A DNA stretch of 50,936 bases from Phoronis australis (Eukaryota > Phoronida > Phoronidae), in contig NMRA01000246.1 in assembly GCA_002633005.1 (NCBI GenBank), positions 26,304 through 77,239 of the forward strand, written 5' to 3'. Every line of letters begins with the position of its first letter. Position 1 is the stretch's first letter. Below the pieces are notes generated by a model. The model ran no database searches. It saw only the letters and a list, made by a program, of their open reading frames with translations, and was not told the origin of the DNA. The translations under genes were made by a program, and so were the position numbers. Of this stretch, positions 20,494-29,499 are shown piece by piece.

Positions 20494-20809
20494 GGGCCGC
20501 ACACCATAGGGGGCTGGAGGGGCTATATAGCCCCCTATTTTTTCAGTCTTATGGCTCCGGCGCCCATGATCTATGGTACCACAGGGGGGCTAGGGGACTA
20601 TAGTCCTCCACTTTTTTCAGTGCTGCACCGCCCATGACACGGTAATTATTATATACTATTCATATATATTATAGCATGAGCGGCACACTATAGGGGTCTG
20701 GGGGCTAAAGCCCCTCTTATTTCAGTGCTGTGACGCCCATTGTGACGGGGCAGCGAACCACAGGGGGTTGTAGCCCCCCTCCACTTATTTCAGGGCTGCA
20801 CCGCCCATG
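20494..20809 (+). repeat. Cluster of four CCGCCCATG hairpin elements
   Basis: Four related units of about 62-75 bp lie in a row: 20494-20568, 20575-20636, 20674-20741 and about 20747-20809. All have the same orientation. Each starts with a (G)CGGC/GAACCACA-type left end. Each has a G-rich half followed by a C-rich half (GGGGCTATATAGCCCC and similar), then TTTCAG, and ends in CGCCCAT(G/T). Their mutual divergence suggests repeated insertion or old amplification, not a recent tandem duplication. Single copies are at 4094-4167 (same strand) and 26403-26472 (opposite strand). Confidence 0.8.
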
Positions 20810-20834
20810 TATAATTCGGTAGCAGCCCTTCGTT

Positions 20835-20952
20835 AACATAAACTTCGTTGAAAACACGACTGGATTTTTTGTTTGACAGCTTAATACGAGCGAGTCTGTA
20901 CTAAGATGTCAAGCAAAAAAAGTCCAGTCGTGTTTTCAATGAAGTTTATATT
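20835..20952. mobile_element. 118-bp foldback element
   Basis: The left arm (about 20835-20880: AACATAAACTTCGTTGAAAA, then CACGACTGGA and a T run) pairs with the right arm (about 20907-20952: AGTCCAGTCGTGTTTTCAAT, then GAAGTTTATATT). Only a few mismatches occur over about 45 bp, around a loop of roughly 26 bp. It has no coding capacity. It lies immediately after the four-unit hairpin cluster. Confidence 0.85.
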
Positions 20953-20959
20953 CCGCATC

Positions 20960-21700
20960 CATTGGACATACGTTGGAAGATTGACATATTGTATCAACAG
21001 CCTAAACACTCAAATAAATGAATAAACTTGACACCTGATGTAAACGTGGTATCGGGGTACAAACCATTGCACGCCCAAAATATTTGTTTTTGTTTTTAAC
21101 ATAACTGACCCCAATAAGAAATTAAAGTCATATTTTATAAAAATCATCACTAAATTAGGCGCACAGAGGATTGTGTGCCCCGCCCCCTCGGCTAATTCTT
21201 TTCGCATACCTGACGTTGACAGCAGTTGGTCAGTTCAAGTTCACCCACATTGTCAAAACAAAGTCGGCTGCAGTCGATGCATCCGTTTTGCTCAGGCATG
21301 CAATAATTACTAGGCTTTTCACGATCAACAGCTCCAGTTTCACACAGGAATAAAGGTGGATTGCTATGAGCATGAAACGTTGACAAATCATATTTAATTC
21401 TCAGCGATGTCTGACATCAGATTTAAAACTACTATCAAAATTCAAAAACAAACTTCTCTGAATCAGTTCTATTATATGTTCCTCACAGTGAGAAGAATGG
21501 CATTGAATAATTTGTTCCGTATAGCTTTTGTGTACATACACAGGGTATTAACAATTCGTCTTAGCAGATCAATACAGAGTTGGCCTACCTGAACGGTCAG
21601 GCCAGCACGTTCATGACCTGGATTCGACAGCAAGACTCTTTGAGCCACGGGGATTCTAGGGGTTTATGCCAGTTTGTGTTATCCTGTAAAAATGCTGCTG
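20960..21700. other. Gene-free stretch upstream of the SPRY gene
   Basis: No coding exon recognised. This stretch should include the 5' untranslated region and promoter of the SPRY gene that starts at 21713, but no promoter element can be assigned. Open frames at 21171-21592 lack support. Confidence 0.4.
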
Positions 21701-21712
21701 TAAACCGTTAAT

Positions 21713-24700
21713 ATGCTGAAGAAATACAGGAAGTTTAAGAAAAGAGTTAACGGTCTCTTTCACGTCACGGAAGGCCCAGCAACACACGGCTATGGTATGT
21801 GCATGAAAACTGACATTTTCCTTAGCTCATAATAAGGTATCGACCGTTTGCAAGCTAGGCATAAATGTTGTTGTTTGAGAAGTGAATGCTTGCAGTTCAG
21901 TGTAAGACTGATTCAGGCATTTTGCTCATTTTAAAGTACTGAATGACGACTGACTATTATGAATATAACCTATGTCGGAACACCTTCTTGGAAGCAACTA
22001 TGCCTCGTGTGATTTCCCAGGTTTCTGAGAACAAAAACGCCATGTCCATCTGAAATTGACAGATGCAATAGTCCCGCCATCTAAACATTGCAACAACTGG
22101 CTTTTCGACTTCGGACAGCTGCTACATTATGCCGGTGCTCTATGGGTTATCCTGCCGGTACCTTTATATCCTCTATCCCTTTGATGAATTCCAGGCCACA
22201 CCGTATCAGCTACCTGTACCCTGCGGCTGAGGTTTCAGTACTTAATCTGAAGGCCAAGAAGGAAGCATTTTAAATCACAGAGAAGAGAATTATACTGGAC
22301 AGTACCTTTCTCAATGAATTTGGTTCTCAAAATCCCACTGACTCAACTGACTGACGAAAACTGAGTGATATCAGTAGTGTTAGTCGTGTTCAGGCACATT
22401 TTCTCGCGCAAACGTTCCTCCATGTTCAAGTTCGCCCGGGGAAGTAGGGTGCATTCAAGGGAGGTGAAAGTGATAAAACCATTGGTATACGCCTCTTATA
22501 GCTTATCCCAATCCAGGCATGGCTCATCAAGATGAGAAGAAAGTTTCGTCTTCTCTGAACCCGTCAGAAATCTCGTGTCGGTATGACCCATAGACATTAA
22601 GATATCTATGGTATGACCATCCTGGATGTACTGCCACCAAATTGTTTCAGGCCGAGTGGTAACTATGGGATACTATCCGTACAGATCACCCACTCCTCCA
22701 CTAGCAATTAACGCTAAGTTACCCTGGTGCAACGCAATAATCCCCCTAATCCCACTATCGTCGATTTAGTTGGACATGGTTGTATTTTACGCAGACAAAA
22801 AGGCTAGACGATTTGGGTCAAACTTGTTGGCGACCAGGCGTCATAGAGAGAAAGAGTTATGCTTTCCCCAGAAAATTGACGTTGGCAGGGGTAGGGGAAA
22901 GGGTGAGGAGCAACTACCGTTGTGGAGAGAAGGTTTGTGAAAAAAGTGCTTTCACCTCTGTAAACCCCGTCATAAAAATCGTGTTTATTCCTAACAGATT
23001 AATTATGTTTCTTTTTCATTTTGACAGCCTCTTTTGATGCACGACCTGAATGGGTAGACGCGATATCGCCACTAGAATATCTTCACGATGTTAGTTGGGA
23101 TGAGAATCAATGTGCCTCTGGTCTCAGTTTCATGGACTCATGCACTGTGATAAGACGCGATTCTTCAAGTAACGTGCTTGGTGTTCGATGCAACCGAGGC
23201 TTCACGGAAGGCAAACATGTGTTCGAATTTGACTGGCCAGCGGCAAGTCGTGGAAAGACGGCTTGCATTGGAATTTGCAATGATGGTGAGCAGACGATGA
23301 AAAACATATATACATTACAAAACAAAAATTTAACTAGGGTTTTCGAGGCTTAAAAACTGACCCGACGATTCTTATTTCAGTTACAATTTTATGAGCACCT
23401 GCTAAAGGGTTAGGATTGGTCGATTTAAGTTGTCCAAATCCAGATTTAACTTATCGCTTTCTAGGTTTCATTGAAACAACTGCCTCATTTGCCAACGAAC
23501 TGATTGCGAGGTTTTCTGGATGATCTCTGGAAAATGCAATTGTTACGTATTTCTGCTACTTATTGGTTTTATTTTATCCAGGAGAGGAACTATCTACTTC
23601 AAAAGGAATACTTGTCGGGGACACGCCCTTGTCGTGGGGTTGGGATATGGTGCGACGAAAAAAATATCACTCAAAAGCAGCCGTAGGCGCTGCCTACCCA
23701 CCAAAAGGACTGTCGCCTACATTGCCAGATCGTGTGCTAATGTTTCTCGATTTGGATGAAGGAACGTTGAGTTTTGGATGCGAGGGCGGTACCTACTGGG
23801 GCGTCGCTCACAATGACATAACACGACCAGGCAAACCAGTTTATCCCATGGCGGGAATACTATACAACGGGGCCATAGTGAAAATTTGTTATAGAGGATC
23901 ATTCGGTGAGCTGATTTTGCTGTTATTAAAAGTATTTCTGTAATATTAAGGGAAAAACATAACATGAAGGCAAAGCGAAGACACAGCGTTTCGTCACACT
24001 TATTATCAGACTTTCTTGCTTTGAGCCTGTTTCTTTCCTGGTAAGACGACTGGTCTGTCAGCTCCATTAAAACCTCCACATAGTCGTTCACACTCTTAAA
24101 ATCGTGATTGAAGTGGATGTTATCTATTTGCATTGTGGTTTATTCCAGAAGAACCGAAAACTCCTTCACCCGCTCCCGTGGAAACTGTCGGCGAAACATC
24201 GACTGCAAACGTCGAAATCTCCGAAACGATCTCCCCAAAGCTTTCAAGCATATCAGTTGACGACGGAACGTGTACGTGAATGCTTTTGAGCTCCAAGACG
24301 ACCATCATGGTCTGGATTAAGATGATCAAAATTTATTTGAGCCTCGACTCAAAAACAGACAAAATACCGTCCCATTCGCATTAATTTTGAATAGTAAAGC
24401 TGCATTTCGCCCTGTTTAACTGGCTAAAAAACGAAAATCAAATTAGGCAATTTACTGTCATAAAATAGGTCTCATAATTTCCCTTACCGTGATAGGATTC
24501 TATGCCCGTATCCAACAAGAACGTTGGAGCCATCAGTGATTCAAGAAAACGCTTCGAAGACTTTACTGGAGTTAGCTGTCTCTAAAATTGTGAATTCCAC
24601 AATAGCGCCTTGCCCACGACTTGAGTTGGTAAAGTAAATGGAGTCCCGTCACGTTAAGGGATATTACCAGAGCAAATTTGAGAGAATGAAGGCCTAATTC

Positions 24701-27700
24701 AAGTTTTTTACCCAGGTAATCAAGGCAAAATGCAGCTAGAATTAACTCAAAGTGTGACAAGCGATTGCTCAGTTTTTCAGTTGTGTGAGTAAAGTTTGGT
24801 GGTCATTTGAACTTGCTTGTCCAAATTTTGGAAAAAGTCCTTGATTGTGCCTTTCTCTACCGATATTTTAAGTCCATTTCTTAATCTGTTGGCTGTTGTT
24901 CGCAAGTAATGTTTTAAAGATGAGCTTTATGAAAGAACACGGGATATTTATAATTGGCGACTCTTGATCGTACCGTCTCTATTAATAAGAAACAAAACCT
25001 CTACAGTAAACACGTTAGGTGAGTGACGCAAAAGTGTACACTGAACTTGAGACTATTACAACTTCGGAGAGTCAATGTGATCCTCCCTATTTCTAATCCT
25101 CTTACAGCCAATGGAACGGAAGCTGTCGATCTATTGAACACCACACCAAGGCTTCTCGAAGGTGAACGAGATTTTTTGGGCTAAATATCTAAAGTCGCTT
25201 GAAGTAATGTTCTGGGCCCGTGAACCTAATCTTTGTACGTGAAATCGAACTCATTATAATTGTCTATTAGCCTGTGCTCGATTACTTTATCATTTAGGTG
25301 GGTAACTGTCGATTCCTAGACTGGTGTTGATGACCTCAGCATTAAAAGGAAAATCTCAAATTTCAACTCAAAGTCTCCAGTTCTTTACGAAATCTCGAGT
25401 TTTGTCAGCGTAAATCCTAATTCACTCGAACACAGAGCAGTTGATAGTTAACTTGAGTTTGTATTAAAGTGGGATAGAAAAGGTAAAAAATATTTTAGTG
25501 TTGGATTTCGGGTACAAAGAATAGACGCCGGGCCCTTGTGTCTGTTTTATAAAAGGGACTTAAGACTTAACGCAGCAATTGCTCTTACTCTCCCATTTCG
25601 CAATTAAAGGTTTAGCAAAGCTTTTATGAGCGTATCGCATGTACAAACAGAACCTATCTCTGTAGACTTTACACTTTTGTAAAAGATTTGGGGAATTTTT
25701 CTTACCCGGATAGAAGACCGTGATTCGTTACGATGTATATCTTACAAGAATCAGCAATTTGCATTTAGGCCATATTATTCGCCAAACTCGAGTTCAGAAA
25801 CTTGAACTGAACAACCACACGTTGTATGAATAGGTGTGTGTCGTATCGAGCAGTGTCAGCACACATTTTCAATACGTTTCTATTTGTTTCTGATTCTTAA
25901 ATGCATCAGTATTTCTCTTACAGCAAACGAAACAGAAGTTGTTGATCTGTTAAATACAACACCAAGGCTTCTCGAAGGTAAGCTATATTGTTTTATATTA
26001 TTAATGACAAACATCGTCACAAGACAGATGCCGATGTAGCATTAAATTTTGACCTCGTGAAAATGATTTTGTATCGATTACTAGCGTATTTTTTCGCCAC
26101 AGAAAAATAATTAGGCTGTACGTACGAGATGTTGAGTTGTACTTAAGAGATAAGAAGTCGTACACGTATGCACGAAATAATATGTCATGCGTACGAGATA
26201 GTAAGTCTTACCTACGAGATACGAAATTGAGGCAATATCCGGTTGGCTACGTCTATTTAACTAAGTATGGCGGCTTTATTTGAACCCATACAGAAAAGAC
26301 ATTGCGTGACACAGTTTTGGAAGGATTCAAGTAATTCCCAGTGTATAGTTGAATGTATCCACAAAATTGCATTTTTAGACAAGATGTTGGTTCTGACACA
26401 TTATGGGCGGCGCAGCACTGAAAAAATTGAGGGGCTAAAGCCCCCCAGCCCGGCCCTGTGGTGCACCGCCCAAGCACATGGAAGGTAGCTCGCCGTATAG
26501 CTGTTGTTGGCTTTCGAGAGCTTAAAAGAGAATGCCACCCGATTTAATTAGTCTTTTTTACCGTCTTCATCGGTCTATATCCACATCGCCTCGCATACGG
26601 TCGACCTTACCTTGCCGAGAGGTGTCGCGTTAACCCAGTGTGAGGAAGGTGAGACGTGACGCAGCAACATCAGTGGTTCATTTGCAGAGTGAATGCCGCT
26701 ATGTTGCGATGCATCGTTCCCGCTTGTCCGAACCGTATGCAGCTGCGAGGAAAGCGGGTTTTTCGACTCCTCGAGAGTCCGAAATGCTTAGGAAGTGGCT
26801 CGCGGTAGTGAAGAATGAAAAGTACGCTATAAATAGCAAGTATGAGGTAGTGAAACATCTCCGAGTCTGTGGACTGCGTCGTCGACAGTGAGTCTGATGC
26901 CGGCTTACCAAATAACTATCCATACGTAAAGTTCCTGAGCTTGTTCACGAAGTCTTCGTCGGATGAGGTCTATTCTAAGTCGGGATTGCCAGTTGCCATG
27001 TTGACGTTTATTACTGAGCGTTCTGTTTCAAAATGAATTATTCTCACCCTAACCAATACTTATATAAAACTGAAACAAAGTCTGTCTCATTAGATGCAAT
27101 TTGTTATGCCTTTGGAGTGTTCGTGAGTGCAAATGATACTGCGTTACCGGCTTTAGGTGCAATAAAACTAGTTGACCGGACACCAATGCCGTGTGAGCAC
27201 ATGCTCATTCAGCGTTTGCTGCCAGAAACTGTTGTGAAACAATAACTCGATTTTCTATCACACGGCCAGGTGTTAGGGGAATCTTTATGTGCCTATATAT
27301 TATTCAAATAATGATTATCAATGTACAACTTCTGCCCTGACGGTTCTGTGGCCTAAGGGGAACATGAATTCGCGGCCCCCGACGAGTAAGTAGATTTGCA
27401 GTTTTGGCTAATTCACCAACATAATCACGTGCCCATTAGGCCTACTTCTTTGGCTCACTAGTATAGTATTTTCTTGACTGGAAGTTTAGTTTACAACTTT
27501 GGCTGGTTTATGTTCGTGATGTCTTCAGTCCGGCCGCGACGGACCTAATCGCGGGTTCCGAGCCACTGGCCGGATAACAAGCGTTTTGTGTGTTTAGAAC
27601 TCAAAAAATCACAAGTCTAAACAAAAAACAGACCTAGGTTCTCCTGTCTGTATTTCACGGAAAAATACTTCGAATATATCTCCAAACAGACCCCAAACTC

Positions 27701-28758
27701 CTGCTACGGATCTTGGTAAATTGGTCTGCAGAACTTCAATTGTAGGCATGTGTGTCCTAATACCAACAAATCCGTAAGAGCAAAATAAAACAACACGTTT
27801 TTATAAGAACTCGGTGAATTTTTAATGGTTTTACATCGAATTTTGATGATTTATTGGTGTTAAACGATGAATTAAAGCGATAATCTGACACCAGTAATCC
27901 GTGTTGTGAACTGCTGAACAGACTACCGTGGTGTGAATCCAATGACGTCATTGGATAATTTCAACACCTCCGTCTGCCGTCAGGTGTCAGGTAACGCAAC
28001 CGTACGTGCCCTTATCGAGTAGAACTACTCGATCTAAATTGATACAAATTAGGTTGTTTTTTGGGTGGCATGCTCCTTTAAGTACAATGCAATAAACCTT
28101 GCTTCGTGCTTTGTAGAAGAGGTTGCGTGGGTAATGGTACATACGATAACATTCCTCACTGGTTTACTGCGTGGGTGAAGAAAACAGGCAGATCATCACA
28201 AGTGCATTAAATGACATAGGCATCGTCGATCAAAATGCTTTAAATTAATAGATGTGCTTGACGTCTCTTTGTCTTTTTCTCCAACAATCCTAAGTTAATT
28301 GTGAATTGCTTTACAAAAGAGTAGGATGGGAGACTTTTCCTTGGAAACTCCCTACAAATGGTCATTCTCTCAGTGGGTGGGTACCCTAATTTTGANNNAC
28401 CCCCCCCCCCCCCCACGTCAAAAGTATCGTCGGGTAGCCTATTTCATGTTCTAACGACGAAACAATGGAAGTTCAGCGTCTTTAGTTCGTAATTATTTGA
28501 CGTTTTACGTACATTTGTGACATTTCATCGTGACATGATACATAAAATGTTACTTCAAATATTGCATATGATGTTTATTGTGTCGTCTTATGTGCAAGTT
28601 ATCGTGGAGCTGGATTTTAATTACGTTTTGGATTTGAACTTCTAGGTGTGCAAAGCGACCCCTTTACGACGCCGCTGTACTACGACACTAGGAACAACTT
28701 GGAGTACGAGCCCAACACTCGCTTCACAGAGAATAATGTGCCTTTGACTGAGTTATGA
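21713..28758 (+). CDS. SPRY-domain protein, SPSB/gustavus-like, without visible SOCS box
   Basis: Seven exons join in frame: 21713-21794, 23028-23285, 23582-23905, 24149-24271, 25108-25161, 25924-25977 and 28646-28758. Every junction is phase 1 with GT-AG ends; the total is 1008 nt, 335 residues. Exon 1 starts at an ATG with A at -3 and an in-frame TAA four codons upstream; its 27 residues are Lys/Arg-rich. Exons 2-3 encode a SPRY domain (about residues 40-222). Landmarks are GKHVFEFDW, ACIGIC, SWGWD, the hallmark LDLDEGTLSF, WGVAH and YPMAGI. These are closest by memory to SPSB1/2/4, the substrate receptors of Cullin-5 ubiquitin ligases. The C-terminal 110 residues carry no BC-box/SOCS pattern. 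They hold a Pro/Ser/Thr/Glu-rich exon, two copies of an 18-residue exon, and an end rich in Asn/Thr. So Cullin-5 recruitment cannot be assumed. Exons 2-3 are certain; exon 1 and the tail are inferred from phase, splice sites and duplication. Confidence 0.85.
21795..23027 (+). other. Intron 1 of the SPRY gene
   Basis: Donor TATG|GTATGTGC; acceptor TTTCATTTTGACAG preceded by a long pyrimidine tract. No repeat or nested gene is recognised. A 61-codon frame at 22088-22273 lacks support. Confidence 0.6.
24272..25107 (+). other. Intron 4 of the SPRY gene, carrying a dispersed repeat
   Basis: Donor GT at 24272-24273 in T|GTACGTG; acceptor CTCTTACAG ending at 25107. It contains the repeat copy at 24552-24597 related to the tandem pair at 39351-39447. 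Confidence 0.7.
24552..24597 (+). repeat. Dispersed repeat, relative of the 39.35-kb tandem pair
   Basis: CTTCGAAGACTTTACTGG, AGTTAGCT and CTAAAATTGTGAATTC align in order with CTTCAAAGTTTATTGG, AGTTAGCTAG and TTAAAATTGCGAATTC at 39351-39395. Same orientation; the family is unknown. Confidence 0.7.
25108..25977 (+). other. Tandemly duplicated 54-nt exon pair
   Basis: Exons 25108-25161 and 25924-25977 are both 54 nt with phase-1 ends, so including either, both or neither keeps the frame. They match at 44 of 54 bases. Seven of the ten differences are silent, and the encoded peptides are (S/A)N(G/E)TE(A/V)VDLLNTTPRLLE. Acceptors share TCTTACAG; donors are GGTGAACG and GGTAAGCT. The 762-bp intron between them shows no further copy. 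When exon 24149-24271 is spliced to either copy the split codon gives Ser. This suits alternative or combined use, but which is used is not visible. Confidence 0.85.
26112..26236 (+). repeat. Degenerate GTACGAGATA minisatellite
   Basis: Repeated phrases of roughly 20-25 bp: CGTACGAGATGTTGAGTTGT, GAGATAAGAAGTCGTAC, GCGTACGAGATAGTAAGTCTTAC and CTACGAGATACGAAATTG. The unit approximates TACGAGATAnTAAGTCGTACG. Probably an internal or terminal array of a mobile element. Confidence 0.65.
26403..26472 (-). mobile_element. CCGCCCATG hairpin element, inverted copy
   Basis: Reads ATGGGCGGCGCAGCACTGAA at one end and GTGGTGCACCGCCCA at the other, with GGGGCTAAAGCCCC in the middle. This is the reverse orientation of the copies at 4.1 and 20.5-20.8 kb. 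Confidence 0.75.
26701..27034 (+). pseudogene. THAP-type zinc-finger remnant
   Basis: From ATG 26701 the frame reads MLRCIVPACPN, then RGKRVFRL. This is the Met-x-x-Cys, Cys and Phe-rich start of a THAP (C2CH) DNA-binding domain. After a frameshift near 26770 the next frame reads EMLRKWLAVVKNEKY and then VVKHLRVCGL, matching the Arg-x-x-Trp and third-Cys parts. A second shift near 26878 is needed to continue; the expected His-Phe after the third Cys is lost. The third frame then stays open to a TGA near 27034 (DSESDAGLPNN onward). THAP domains occur in host genes and P-element-like transposases. Two frameshifts and the intronic position indicate a dead copy. The family call is by motif order only. 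Confidence 0.6.
27937..27956. promoter_or_regulatory. 20-bp perfect palindrome: CCAAT-CRE-ATTGG
   Basis: ATCCAATGACGTCATTGGAT is perfectly self-complementary. Its centre TGACGTCA is the full CRE/ATF site, and the flanks are inverted CCAAT boxes. It could be a binding site inside the intron or the centre of an old palindromic repeat. No adjacent promoter elements or exon were recognised. Confidence 0.4.
28396..28414. other. Three-base N gap and poly-C run
   Basis: NNN at 28396-28398 followed by A and a run of 15 C (28400-28414). The sequence here is not reliable, and the true run length is unknown. It lies in the last intron of the SPRY gene, so coding sequence is not affected. Confidence 0.95.
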
Positions 28759-28965
28759 GCGAGGGATGTCGTTTTTGAAAGACTTTACGGGAAGGACTGG
28801 ATCCCGTGATTGTCAATACTAATGCCGCTTAGTTGTTTCTGGTACAACACGGATATGGAGCGTCCTTAAACATTGGCAAAAATATCCTAAGGCGTCTGTG
28901 GCGTGGAAAAAATCTTTAAAACAGTAATCCTTTCACGTGACAATAAAATGAGTGACCCGGCGGTT
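28759..28965 (+). other. Probable 3' untranslated region of the SPRY gene
   Basis: From the TGA at 28756-28758 to just past AATAAA at 28942-28947. No other exon or frame intervenes. Confidence 0.6.
28942..28947 (+). terminator. Polyadenylation signal AATAAA of the SPRY gene
   Basis: A canonical hexamer in GACAATAAAATGAG, 184 bp after the stop codon. Confidence 0.65.
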
Positions 28966-29241
28966 GTCCATGATCATTGCCAATAGTTTGACCCTGTGAA
29001 CGCAACACGTCACAACAAGGCCTCCAACACACAAACCAGTGGCAATGGGGAAACGAAAGGCTCAGTTATATTGTTTTCACTTACTTATTGTTCATCACGA
29101 ATCTTCTTGCTGATCGACACTTGCTCACCTGATCATGATTCCTTATCCGGTGAATAAACAGGGGGCGTTCCGTAAACGCAACTCGCGAACAAGCAAGATC
29201 ATGCACGACTACGCAGAATCACACTAAACAGCTCATTATTC

Positions 29242-29491
29242 AAAATGACTTATTCTTATTAAAATGACACAGGCAAAAATTGAAGTTCGGGCCTCAAAAG
29301 CGAGACCTCCTATATTAATATAGGGACCTCGCCGAAAGGCGGCCGGAGAGCGGGGCCCTCTTAAATAATATATGAGCCCCGCTGTCTGGTTACCTTTCTA
29401 CGGGGCCGCCTATTTTCATACAGGGGGCGTCGCTTTTGACGCCCGAAATTAAATTTTTGCCTATGTCATTTTAATGAGAATAAGTCATTTT
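29242..29491. mobile_element. 250-bp foldback element with about 65-bp terminal inverted repeats
   Basis: The left end AAAATGACTTATTCTTATTA, then AAATGACACAGGCAAAAATT, is mirrored at the right end by AATTTTTGCCTATGTCATTT, then TAATGAGAATAAGTCATTTT. Pairing continues inward through GGCGTC/GCGAGAC-like segments (arms about 29242-29310 and 29424-29491). The G/C-rich interior contains smaller palindromes, including CCTATATTAATATAGG. No open frame. Target-site duplication is not obvious. Confidence 0.85.
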
Positions 29492-29499
29492 AAATTATA

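Larger units (their letters stand above)
25978..28645 (+). other. Intron 6 of the SPRY gene (2.7 kb, repeat-rich)
   Basis: Donor GGTAAGCT at 25978; acceptor TTGAACTTCTAG ending at 28645. It contains a TACGAGAT minisatellite, a hairpin element, a THAP zinc-finger remnant, a 20-bp palindrome and an assembly gap, each listed separately. The open frame at 27033-27245 has no recognised relative and may be part of the THAP-related insertion. Confidence 0.7.

Noticed and set aside
22088-22273. Possible extra exon in intron 1 of the SPRY gene
   Set aside because: No acceptor/donor pair in the right phase. Exon 21713-21794 already joins 23028 in frame.
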